Assembly (NCBI GenBank): GCA_900102235.1 | Contig: FMVL01000004.1 | Coordinates: 359,023 to 423,022, forward strand | From: Lachnospiraceae bacterium XBB2008 | GTDB lineage: Bacteria; Bacillota; Clostridia; Lachnospirales; Lachnospiraceae | DNA: 64,000 nt | Reading direction: 5' to 3' | Part shown: in pieces, positions 17,750-25,124 of the stretch | How the letters are laid out: the number at the start of each line of letters is the position of its first letter | How positions within the stretch are numbered: position 1 is the first letter of the stretch | The notes under the pieces: generated by a model | What the model was told of the DNA's origin: nothing | The model's database searches: none | What the model saw: the letters and a program-made list of their open reading frames with translations, nothing else | Translations under genes and position numbers: made by a program

Positions 17750-18493
17750 TCAGTTCTTAAGCAACAGGAACTTGCCGAGTTCCTGCACGACGCACTCCAG
17801 AAAGTAAAGCTTCGAATAGCCGTTTTCCTTATATACTTTATACTTGGTACCGATGCGTTCGATGGTGTTCTTAAGAGATTTGTAAGATCCGGCGCCGCCG
17901 GTAGGATAGTTGGTCAGGATTTCATCAGTGATGACCGTGTGTCTGCCCTGTTTCATTGCACGCAGGTACCATCCGTAATCGTCATGCACGTTGCCGGTCC
18001 CGTATGGGCCCACCTGCCGGTAACATTCACTTTTTACGAACATCGCGGGATGATTAAAGTCACGGGAAGTCTTGTATCTTCTGTCTCTGGCTTTCTTGAT
18101 GAATGTATGGTCACCGTTATAGATACGGATCGCCCCCATCACGATATCAGCATCCGAGTGCTTGCCAAAAGAATCCACTACCATCTCCAGTGCTTCGGGT
18201 TCATACCAGTCGTCACTGTTTAAGAGCCCCACGCAATCACCGGACGCCATGGCTATGCCCTTGTTCATGGCATCATACATGCCTTTATCAGGCTCGGAAA
18301 CAAGCTTGAAGGAATATCCTTTTTCCCTGATCCGCGCTTCGTAACTCCTGACGATATCGAGCGTACGATCGTTCGAACATCCATCGATAACGATGTACTC
18401 CACTTCCCCATATGTCTGCCCGAGGACCGATTCGATCGTCCGGGCTATGGTACGCTCGCTGTTGAAGCACACCGTTACGATAGTGATAAGCAT
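17750..18493 (-). CDS. GT2 glycosyltransferase
   Basis: A 247-residue single-domain GT-A protein. TIVTVCFNSERTI, VIDGCSNDRTLD, SEPDKGMYDAMNKGI and NSDDWY mark the nucleotide-sugar site and the DxD-like motif of family 2. It is close in layout to the GT2 at 32201-32947. It probably adds one sugar to the growing lipid-linked unit. AGGA from the end of the upstream PseB-like gene lies about nine bases before the ATG and only one base separates the two genes. Confidence 0.87.
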   Translation of the reverse strand: MLITIVTVCFNSERTIARTIESVLGQTYGEVEYIVIDGCSNDRTLDIVRSYEARIREKGYSFKLVSEPDKGMYDAMNKGIAMASGDCVGLLNSDDWYEPEALEMVVDSFGKHSDADIVMGAIRIYNGDHTFIKKARDRRYKTSRDFNHPAMFVKSECYRQVGPYGTGNVHDDYGWYLRAMKQGRHTVITDEILTNYPTGGAGSYKSLKNTIERIGTKYKVYKENGYSKLYFLECVVQELGKFLLLKN

Positions 18494-18494
18494 A

Positions 18495-19502
18495 TCAATG
18501 TCCTATATCTGCCTCATGAAGTCTCGCGCGGATGTCTTCGACACTCATCCATTCGGTGTTGTTGCCCGAGCTGTATGAGAATCCGGGCTCAACCTTTTTG
18601 CCTGTTCCGTCGGGACCGCGTCTGGCTGACAGGATTATCTGAGGATAGACGATATAATGATTCTCAAATTCATACGTATTATATGAGTCTTCAACAGTGA
18701 CCATGACCTCGTGGAGTTTCTCGCCGGGGCGGATCCCCACTTCCTTCATGGTGCAACCCGGAAGCATGGCCTCAGCCAGATCGGTGATCTTAAACGAGGG
18801 TATCTTGCTTATGAAAGTCTCGCCGCCTCTTGCCTCCGCAAGCGCTTTGATCACAAGTTCGACTCCCTGAGTAAGGCTGATCCAGAACCTTGTCATCCGA
18901 TAATCCGTGATCGGGAATTCCGTACCGCCCTTCTCTATGATGCTGCGGAAGAAAGGAATGATGCTTCCCCGGCTTCCCGCAACATTGCCGTATCTGACGA
19001 TTGAGAAATTGACGTCCTTCTCACCTGCATATGCATTGGCTGCCACGAAAAGTTTATCCGATACGAACTTGGTACCGCCGTAAAGGTTCACGGGATTGAC
19101 GGCTTTATCGGTAGAAAGAGCAACAACTCTGGTAACCCCCGCATCAAGCGCGCCTTCGATAACGTTCATCGCACCGTTTATGTTGGTATTGATGGCTTCG
19201 TTTGGATTATATTCGCACGCGGGAACCTGCTTGAGCGCTGCGGCATGAACGATATAGTCCACACCCTGACAGGCTCTGCGGAATCTGTCTCTGTCTCTGA
19301 CATCCCCAATGAAGAATCTGAGCTTCTTTATCTTATCCGGATACTTCGCTCTGAAATCATTCTCCATCGTCCACTGTTTGAACTCGTCTCTGGAATAAAT
19401 GATGATCTTCTTGACATCATAGTTTGTGAGGACATGATCGGTAAAAGCCCTTCCGAAAGATCCTGTTCCGCCGGTCACCAGTATCGTCTTGTCATTTAAC
19501 AT
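18495..19502 (-). CDS. pseB: UDP-GlcNAc 4,6-dehydratase (inverting), PseB-like
   Basis: A 335-residue extended short-chain dehydrogenase with GGTGSFG at 11-17, the modified active site STDKA (TDK at 131-133) and Y141-x-x-x-K145. Length and these motifs fit the PseB/CapE/FlaA1 type, which converts UDP-GlcNAc to the 4-keto-6-deoxy-L-arabino sugar while inverting C5. The retaining PglF type is much larger and membrane-bound. The partner aminotransferase is at 20954-22162. AGGAG lies eight bases before the ATG. The pair would give a UDP-4-amino-4,6-dideoxy sugar for the polysaccharide. Confidence 0.86.
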   Translation of the reverse strand: MLNDKTILVTGGTGSFGRAFTDHVLTNYDVKKIIIYSRDEFKQWTMENDFRAKYPDKIKKLRFFIGDVRDRDRFRRACQGVDYIVHAAALKQVPACEYNPNEAINTNINGAMNVIEGALDAGVTRVVALSTDKAVNPVNLYGGTKFVSDKLFVAANAYAGEKDVNFSIVRYGNVAGSRGSIIPFFRSIIEKGGTEFPITDYRMTRFWISLTQGVELVIKALAEARGGETFISKIPSFKITDLAEAMLPGCTMKEVGIRPGEKLHEVMVTVEDSYNTYEFENHYIVYPQIILSARRGPDGTGKKVEPGFSYSSGNNTEWMSVEDIRARLHEADIGH

Positions 19503-19541
19503 ATCGTTCTCTCCTTGTAAAACTATTTGAAATATATTAGA

Positions 19542-20954
19542 TCACAGATCGTGCATTTCTTCCTGTCTGGCTTCCGAGAAGCCCGCGGTGCTCTCCTTCT
19601 GCACCAGGATCTTGATGGTCTCAAAAAGTATCTGAAGGTCCAGAAGTATGGAATAGTTCGTGATATAGAACAGATCCATCTTGAGCTTATTGAGCGCATC
19701 TGTATTGTACCGGCCGAAAACCTGAGCGGGGCCGGTGAGACCGCCCTTAACTTTAAGCCTGTATACGAACTCGGGTATCTCCTCGGTGTACTTGGCTACG
19801 TGCTCAACGCGTTCGGGGCGCGGGCCGACTACAGACATATCGCCTCTCAGTATGTTGATCAGCTGAGGAAGCTCATCAATACGAACGGGGCGGATACGGT
19901 GTCCCACCTTAGTTATGCGGTCGTCATCTTCTCCGGCAGGACGAGGCCTTCCGTCCTTCTCGGCATCCACTATCATGGATCTGAACTTCAGCATCTCAAA
20001 CACGCGGCCGCCGATCGTCACTCTCTTTTGCCTGTAAAATACAGGACCGTGGTCCTCCCGCTTGATCGCTATCGCAACTACCAGGAAGATCGGGCTTGTG
20101 ATGATAAGACCAAGTACCGCAATGATGCAGTCACATACTCTCTTGATCATCAGCTGAATCGGTTTGATGCCCGCATTCCTGCAGAGGTAAAGCGGTGTGT
20201 CAAACAGGTTGATATCCTCGGAATTCTTGCTGATGATGTCAGATATCTTGGGCGTAAAATATACGCGAATATCCCGGTTAAAGCATTCCTTCAGGATATC
20301 GTTCTTGATCTCCGAAGGGATATCGTTGATCAGCACCGCATCGAAATCGTCCAGTTTATCAAATATGGCTTCCAGTCCGCCATCTACACTCATAACCTCG
20401 GCTATGTGATATTTATCCGGACGGTCGTTCATGAACCTGATCTTGCGATCCGCGTCCATCGAAGCGGCATGGCTCATTTCATCCTCAGTCTTACATATCT
20501 CCAGCACTTGATATGGCGGAAAAATATGTCTGTACAGATTGACCATGTAGTTGGTCAGGACACATGTCACCACGAGCTGAACGAGAAACAGGAGCGCATA
20601 TCTCCAGAGGAAGTCGGGGAAGAATCTGAACTGACCCGTGACCGCACAGGAGATCAGCGTTTCCAGCGCATTCAGCAAAAAAAGCGTGAGTGCCTCCGAT
20701 GCCAGAAGATTGGCCTTACGATCCACGCCTATGCGGAATGCCTTGAGCGCCCTGCCGATGAACAGATATACGGCGATATAGATACCTGCTGACATAAGGA
20801 GGTTGCCGTATCCGAGCAGATGTCCGGTCTGGTTATTCTCCTCCGCAAAACGGTACCATACAAAGAAGAACATCGCCGTCACGAGCACCGCAAGTATGGC
20901 CGTGCAAAAGCCTCGATATATGTACTTTTTCTCAAGTCCATTATGGTTCTTCAT
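19542..20954 (-). CDS. Undecaprenyl-phosphate sugar-1-phosphate transferase (WbaP/WcaJ type)
   Basis: A protein of about 470 residues that starts polysaccharide assembly by moving a sugar phosphate to undecaprenyl phosphate. Four N-terminal membrane segments precede a Rossmann-like domain, one further membrane helix, then the catalytic phosphoglycosyl transferase domain with YRQKRVT, KFRSM, DELPQ, NILRGDMSVVGPRPE and VKGGLTGPAQV. The ATG at 20954 overlaps the stop of the aminotransferase gene (TAATG); a GTG at 20978 would add eight residues. The sugar moved is not certain: WcaJ uses glucose, WbaP galactose, and the neighbours could supply an amino sugar. Confidence 0.9.
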   Translation of the reverse strand: MKNHNGLEKKYIYRGFCTAILAVLVTAMFFFVWYRFAEENNQTGHLLGYGNLLMSAGIYIAVYLFIGRALKAFRIGVDRKANLLASEALTLFLLNALETLISCAVTGQFRFFPDFLWRYALLFLVQLVVTCVLTNYMVNLYRHIFPPYQVLEICKTEDEMSHAASMDADRKIRFMNDRPDKYHIAEVMSVDGGLEAIFDKLDDFDAVLINDIPSEIKNDILKECFNRDIRVYFTPKISDIISKNSEDINLFDTPLYLCRNAGIKPIQLMIKRVCDCIIAVLGLIITSPIFLVVAIAIKREDHGPVFYRQKRVTIGGRVFEMLKFRSMIVDAEKDGRPRPAGEDDDRITKVGHRIRPVRIDELPQLINILRGDMSVVGPRPERVEHVAKYTEEIPEFVYRLKVKGGLTGPAQVFGRYNTDALNKLKMDLFYITNYSILLDLQILFETIKILVQKESTAGFSEARQEEMHDL

Positions 20955-22162
20955 TAATTGGAGGTCTTCGCGTACCACTCCGTAAGTTTACGGACCGCTG
21001 CGATCACGTCTTCTGCATCTCTGTCCGTCATCATAGGATACAGCGGGATGCTCATGATGTGCTCATATATCCGCTCTGCGTTCGGACACAGGCCGTGCTC
21101 ATATCCGAGCCGCGCATAGAACGGGAAATAATAAACCGGCACATAGTGCACCTGGCACTGAACATTCTCGGCGCTCATCGCGTTGAAAAACTCCGCGCGG
21201 GTGCAGGTCAGCTTATCAAGATCGAGTTGTATGATATACAGGTGTCTCGTGGTGTCTGACTCGGGGATCTCACGCTGAACGATGATGCCGGGCATGTCTG
21301 CGAATGCCTCATCGTAGCGCTTCACGATCTCCTTGCGCCTGTTCGAAAAAGCGGGCAGCTTCTTAAGTTGGCTTAACAGCATCGCTGACTGAAAATCTGT
21401 AAGGCGGTAATTGAAACCGAGTTCCTGCATTTCATAGTACCATCCGCCTTCGGGGTTGGGTTCTTCAAACTGCGCGGGATCCTTGGTGATACCGTGCTGG
21501 GAAGCGAACCTGAGTTTCCGGGCAAGTTCCGGATCGTTCGTCGTGATCGCACCACCCTCACCTGACGTGATGGTTTTGACCGGATGGAAGGAGAATGTGG
21601 TCATGTCCGCGATCGAGCCCTCAGGGCGTCCGTCATATACGGTTCCTATCGCATGAGCGGCGTCGGTAACATATAGAAGACCGTGCTTATCACAGATCTC
21701 GCGAATACGGTCATGCTCCACAGCCTGTCCTGTGTAATCCACTGCTACGACTGCGCGTGTTTTGTCTGTGATATGGGCCTCTATGCTATCGGGATCAATG
21801 TTGTAGGTCTCGGGGTTCACATCCGCGAATACAGGCTTTGCTCCGACATATATCGCGCAGTTGGCCGATGCCGCAAAGGTAAGAGGAGTCGTGATGACTT
21901 CATCTCCCTCTCCGATCCCGCCGGCGATCATCGCGCAGTGAAGCGCAGCGGTACCGTTTGATACAGCCACGGCACATTTTGCTCCGGTGACGCGTGCAAG
22001 TTCCTGTTCTAGAGCAGTCACGGTAGGTCCGCAGGTGAGATAATCGCTCTTTAAAACCTCCGCTACGGCTGCCACGTCATCATCGTCGATCCACTGATGA
22101 CCATAGTAAATCTTATTTTCTCTGACGGGAGTACCGCCAAGGATTGCAGGTTTGTCTGCCAT
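20954..22162 (-). CDS. pseC: UDP-4-keto-6-deoxy sugar aminotransferase, PseC-like
   Basis: A 402-residue PLP enzyme of the DegT/DnrJ/EryC1 group. K196 in SFHPVKTITSGEGG is the Schiff-base lysine and D167 in VTDAAHAIG contacts the PLP nitrogen. The start, AILGGTPVRENKIYYGHQWI, is typical of PseC. It would aminate the product of the PseB-like enzyme at C4 using glutamate, giving UDP-4-amino-4,6-dideoxy-AltNAc. AGGAG lies about six bases before the ATG, and this is the first gene of the 22-kb polysaccharide operon. No pseH, pseG, pseI or pseF was seen, so the amino sugar may be used directly rather than as pseudaminic acid. Confidence 0.86.
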   Translation of the reverse strand: MADKPAILGGTPVRENKIYYGHQWIDDDDVAAVAEVLKSDYLTCGPTVTALEQELARVTGAKCAVAVSNGTAALHCAMIAGGIGEGDEVITTPLTFAASANCAIYVGAKPVFADVNPETYNIDPDSIEAHITDKTRAVVAVDYTGQAVEHDRIREICDKHGLLYVTDAAHAIGTVYDGRPEGSIADMTTFSFHPVKTITSGEGGAITTNDPELARKLRFASQHGITKDPAQFEEPNPEGGWYYEMQELGFNYRLTDFQSAMLLSQLKKLPAFSNRRKEIVKRYDEAFADMPGIIVQREIPESDTTRHLYIIQLDLDKLTCTRAEFFNAMSAENVQCQVHYVPVYYFPFYARLGYEHGLCPNAERIYEHIMSIPLYPMMTDRDAEDVIAAVRKLTEWYAKTSN

Positions 22163-22190
22163 TTGAGCTCCTATCGTCTTTTGTTCGTGC

Positions 22191-22565
22191 TTAGATCTCT
22201 TTTACCCAGAGACCGTGGAGGTTGCAATACTCGTATGCAGCTACTGCCTTGTCGCCTTCTGCAACGATAAACTCTGCCACGGGCTTGTCGCCGGGTTTAA
22301 GTGTCTTCTTCTGGAATCCGCCTTCGGTCTCCAAAACGATGAACTGGATGAAGTGCTCTTCCATCATGGGGTGCTCAACCTCGCCGACCTGAACGGTTAC
22401 CTTGCTGCCGTCAACGGTCACAGCGGGAACGTGCTTCTCAAGCGCACCGTCGGTTGCGCCGGGAACGAGCTCCGTCATGGGCTTGCCGCAGCATACTACG
22501 GGTACGCCTGAGTCGTTAAGTTTGGTGATTATATTGCCGCATGTTTCGCATTTGTAGAATTTCAT
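22191..22565 (-). CDS. dfx: Desulfoferrodoxin (superoxide reductase, two-iron type)
   Basis: A 124-residue protein. The N-terminal desulforedoxin-like centre has CETC at 6-9 and CC at 25-26. The C-terminal domain carries the superoxide-reducing iron site: KHVP, HPMMEEH and CNLHG supply four histidines and the axial cysteine. It reduces superoxide to hydrogen peroxide without making oxygen, a typical defence of strict anaerobes. AGGAGG lies seven bases before the ATG. It follows the rubrerythrin gene by 17 bp, and the two probably form one stress operon with rubrerythrin removing the peroxide. Confidence 0.95.
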   Translation of the reverse strand: MKFYKCETCGNIITKLNDSGVPVVCCGKPMTELVPGATDGALEKHVPAVTVDGSKVTVQVGEVEHPMMEEHFIQFIVLETEGGFQKKTLKPGDKPVAEFIVAEGDKAVAAYEYCNLHGLWVKEI

Positions 22566-22582
22566 GGTTAATCCTCCGTAAA

Positions 22583-23149
22583 TTAATAATTCTCAGCCTT
22601 CAGTTGGAAGTACGCCTGCGCGTGGTTGCAGATCGGGCAGACCTCGGGCGCTTCCTTACCTATCACGATATGTCCGCAGTTCGAGCACTGCCAGATGCAG
22701 TCGCCGTCGCGCGAGAATACTATCTTGTCTTCAATGTTCTTGAGGAGCTTGCGATAGCGCTCTTCATGCTCTTTTTCAATAGCGGCTACGCCCTCAAAAA
22801 GCTCGGCAATCTCATCAAAGCCTTCCTCACGGGCGGTTTTTGCAAAAGAAGGATACATCTCCTGCCACTCGTAGGATTCGCCTTCTGCAGCTTCCTTCAG
22901 ACAATCGATCGTACTGCCGATGCCTGTCAGGATCTTGTACCAGATTTCAGCATGCTCTTTTTCATTGGCAGCGGTCTCGGCGAAGATATTGGATATCTGA
23001 ACGAAGCCTTCCTTTTTCGCCTTGGATGCAAAGAAAGTGTATTTATTTCGCGCCTGCGATTCGCCGGCAAACGCTTCCTGCAAGTTTTTCTCGGTCTGAG
23101 TACCCTTAAGGTCCTCGGCCCTGCAACGCCATTTGTTACTGTCACCCAT
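22583..23149 (-). CDS. rbr: Rubrerythrin
   Basis: A 188-residue non-haem iron peroxidase. The N-terminal four-helix di-iron domain has [12 protein letters not shown] and two E-x-x-H motifs, NEKEH and IEKEH. The C-terminal rubredoxin domain has CSNC and CPIC for one iron. It reduces hydrogen peroxide to water using reduced rubredoxin. AAGGAGGT lies about six bases before the ATG at 23149. About 14 residues precede the usual LKGT start of rubrerythrins, so this protein has a slightly long N-terminus with an extra Cys. Confidence 0.94.
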   Translation of the reverse strand: MGDSNKWRCRAEDLKGTQTEKNLQEAFAGESQARNKYTFFASKAKKEGFVQISNIFAETAANEKEHAEIWYKILTGIGSTIDCLKEAAEGESYEWQEMYPSFAKTAREEGFDEIAELFEGVAAIEKEHEERYRKLLKNIEDKIVFSRDGDCIWQCSNCGHIVIGKEAPEVCPICNHAQAYFQLKAENY

Positions 23150-23242
23150 AATGATACCTCCTTAACCATCTTCACGTGCAATTAACGGATTAATTGAGCA
23201 CATGTTCGGCAACACATGGATGTATTGCCATGTGCAATTATA
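23150..23242 (-). promoter_or_regulatory. Promoter and leader of rbr-dfx with two dyads
   Basis: On the minus strand, TATAAT at 23242-23237 is preceded by TGG, an extended -10 element. Between it and the rbr start lie two dyads: CACATGG/CCATGTG at 23213-23234, which would overlap the transcription start, and CAATTAA/TTAATTG at 23179-23196 with a CGGA loop. The first could be an operator for a redox or peroxide-sensing repressor, the second a leader hairpin (inference). Confidence 0.55.
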
Positions 23243-23313
23243 CCATATTTAGCGTCCTCTATACCAACCGGCATGGAAATATGTTACGATACGGGAATGA
23301 ACGGAGGAACGAC

Positions 23314-23844
23314 ATGAACGAGTACATTAAATCCGATATGTACCGGTATGAAGGAAAGACCGGTTTCTTCACTTTCATAAAGTTATACTGCGACAGAACT
23401 TTCAGATGGCAGGTCGCTCACCGGCTGTGTAACGGCAACGGATTCGAACGGTGCATCGGGATCGTTCTGTGGGCTTGTAACAGGACACGTAAATACACCA
23501 TTCAGATTCCACGAAAAACAAGGATTGGCTATGGTCTGTACATAGGTCACGGCGGTCCCGTGATCTGCAATCCTACCGCAGTCATCGGAGATAACTGTAA
23601 CTTAAGTCAGTGGGTGACCATCGGGACCAACGGTGAACAGGCTGCACATATCGGCAATAATGTATATATAGGTCCAAGCTGCTGCATCGTTGAGGATGTG
23701 AAGATCGGAGACAATGTAACGATCGGAGCCGGCAGTGTGGTCACCAAGGATATCCCCGACAATGCCACCGCTGCGGGCAATTATGCCAAAGTTTTAAACT
23801 ATAATAATCCGGGAAGATTTATAGAAAACAGGTGGGAACACTGA
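23314..23844 (+). CDS. Hexapeptide acetyltransferase, serine-acetyltransferase-like
   Basis: A 176-residue left-handed beta-helix acetyltransferase. The hexapeptide repeats start near IGYGLYIGHGG and continue through VIGDNC, IGNNVYIG and IGDNVTIG to GAGSVVTKDIP. This matches the CysE-like enzymes seen in polysaccharide loci more than housekeeping CysE, which is longer. GGAGG lies about seven bases before the ATG at 23314; an in-frame extension to 23194 has no such signal. It lies between FdtA- and FdtB-like genes, so it could be the acetyltransferase that completes Fuc3NAc or Qui3NAc, but an O-acetyltransferase role is equally possible. It is transcribed against its neighbours. Confidence 0.82.
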   Translation: MNEYIKSDMYRYEGKTGFFTFIKLYCDRTFRWQVAHRLCNGNGFERCIGIVLWACNRTRKYTIQIPRKTRIGYGLYIGHGGPVICNPTAVIGDNCNLSQWVTIGTNGEQAAHIGNNVYIGPSCCIVEDVKIGDNVTIGAGSVVTKDIPDNATAAGNYAKVLNYNNPGRFIENRWEH

Positions 23845-23869
23845 TCCGGCTTACGCCCGGCCAAGAGAT

Positions 23870-24967
23870 TCACTTAAAAGAATTGATCGCATCGATCACA
23901 TAGTCGATCTCTTCGTCCGTCAGGCCGTAGTACATCGGCAGGCTGAGCTGTGTGCGGCTGATCTCCTCCGCGATCGGGAGGTCGCCGGGAGCGTAGGGAA
24001 GATCCTTATAGCAAGGCTGCATGTGGATCGGGGTGGGGTAATGCTTGTTCGTTCCGATCCCGCGTTCTTTCAGGTATTCCTCCAGTTCATCCCGCTTATC
24101 GCATCTTATCGCGAATACGTGCCATACCGGATTGGCATATTCGGGTACAAAGGGAAGTGTGATCTGCGGATTCGTGATGCCCTCGAGGTATCTTGCGGCA
24201 AGGCGCTTGCGTTCCTGATTCATCCTATCCAGATGCAGAAGTTTGGCTGAAAGAAAAGCTGCCTGCATCTCATCAAGTCTCGAATTGCGCCCCTGATATA
24301 TATGATGATATTTATAGTCGGAGCCGTAGTTTGCTATGGCTCTGATCTTTTCTGCAAGTTCGTCGTTATCGGTCACGACTGCACCGGCGTCGCCGAGCGC
24401 ACCCAGGTTTTTGCCGGGATAGAAACTGAAGCCTGAGGCCGTGCCAAAAGTACCGATCTTAGTATTCCTGTACAGGGCGCCATGGGCTTGCGCGCAATCC
24501 TCGATCACATAGAGGTCATGCTTGCGCGCGATCTCCATGATCGGATCCATGTCGCATGGCTGACCGTAGAGATGCACGGGCATGATGGCTCGAGTATTGT
24601 CTGTGATCGCCTGTTCGATGAGGGACGGATCTAGGTTGAAGGTCCGGATGTCAGGCTCTACGAGCACGGGAGTTGCGCCTGCATAACTGATCGCCAGGAC
24701 GGTCGCGATGTATGTGTTTGAGGGCGCGATGACTTCATCTCCGGGGCCTATCCCCAATGCGATCAGCGCCATCTCGAGCGCTTCAAGACCGTTTCCGACA
24801 CCTATGCAGTGCTTCGTTCCCGTATACTTGGCAAACGCTTTTTCAAAGGCTTCGTCCTCTTTTCCGAGAATGTACCAGCTGTTGGTAAGGACTCTGTCGA
24901 AAGCCTCTCTGAGTTCTGTATTTAATTCCTGCTCCATCGGTCTGAAGCTGACGAAGGGGATGTTCAT
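23870..24967 (-). CDS. fdtB: dTDP-3-keto-6-deoxyhexose aminotransferase, FdtB/QdtB-like
   Basis: A 365-residue PLP aminotransferase of the DegT family. K186 in [15 protein letters not shown] binds PLP and D157 in [10 protein letters not shown] contacts the cofactor ring. The opening [13 protein letters not shown] and the overall length match FdtB and QdtB, which aminate C3 of dTDP-3-keto-6-deoxyhexoses. With the FdtA-like isomerase at 17303-17716 it would give dTDP-Fuc3N or dTDP-Qui3N. It is outside the main operon, convergent with the hexapeptide acetyltransferase and divergent from the YfhO-like gene. AAAGGAT precedes the start. Confidence 0.84.
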   Translation of the reverse strand: MNIPFVSFRPMEQELNTELREAFDRVLTNSWYILGKEDEAFEKAFAKYTGTKHCIGVGNGLEALEMALIALGIGPGDEVIAPSNTYIATVLAISYAGATPVLVEPDIRTFNLDPSLIEQAITDNTRAIMPVHLYGQPCDMDPIMEIARKHDLYVIEDCAQAHGALYRNTKIGTFGTASGFSFYPGKNLGALGDAGAVVTDNDELAEKIRAIANYGSDYKYHHIYQGRNSRLDEMQAAFLSAKLLHLDRMNQERKRLAARYLEGITNPQITLPFVPEYANPVWHVFAIRCDKRDELEEYLKERGIGTNKHYPTPIHMQPCYKDLPYAPGDLPIAEEISRTQLSLPMYYGLTDEEIDYVIDAINSFK

Positions 24968-25003
24968 GTCCGGCGTATCCTTTCTTAATACAAACGCGCA
25001 CGC

Positions 25004-25117
25004 GATTACAGGATGTAATCAGTACTGCCACGTACAGTACAGGATGTACGTAGAGCATGTCTGTAATGACATGGATGTCATTACATGCTCAAGTATACCA
25101 CAGATATGCTATACTTG
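25004..25117 (+). promoter_or_regulatory. Array of four stem-loops with GGA loops upstream of the YfhO-like gene
   Basis: Four inverted repeats lie back to back. One is GATTACA/TGTAATC around GGA at 25004-25020. The second is GTACA/TGTAC around GGA at 25037-25049, with an alternative 7-bp stem at 25030-25051. The third is GTAATGACAT/ATGTCATTAC at 25063-25084, extended by GAGCAT/ATGCTC to 25053-25090. The fourth is CAAGTATA/TATACTTG at 25090-25117. In plus-strand RNA the first three place GGA in the loop, and the third reads ACATGGATGT, the known CsrA site pattern ACANGGANGU. A set of DNA operators is the alternative. Confidence 0.7.
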
Positions 25118-25124
25118 TACTGTT

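Noticed and set aside
25081..25116. TATACT 10 bases before the YfhO-like ATG as a promoter for a leaderless message.
   Set aside because: No -35 element lies at a suitable distance and the bases are part of the fourth dyad.
24708..25124. N-terminal extension of the YfhO-like protein by 139 codons.
   Set aside because: That part is antisense to the fdtB-like gene and the hairpin array; the protein pattern starts at 25125.
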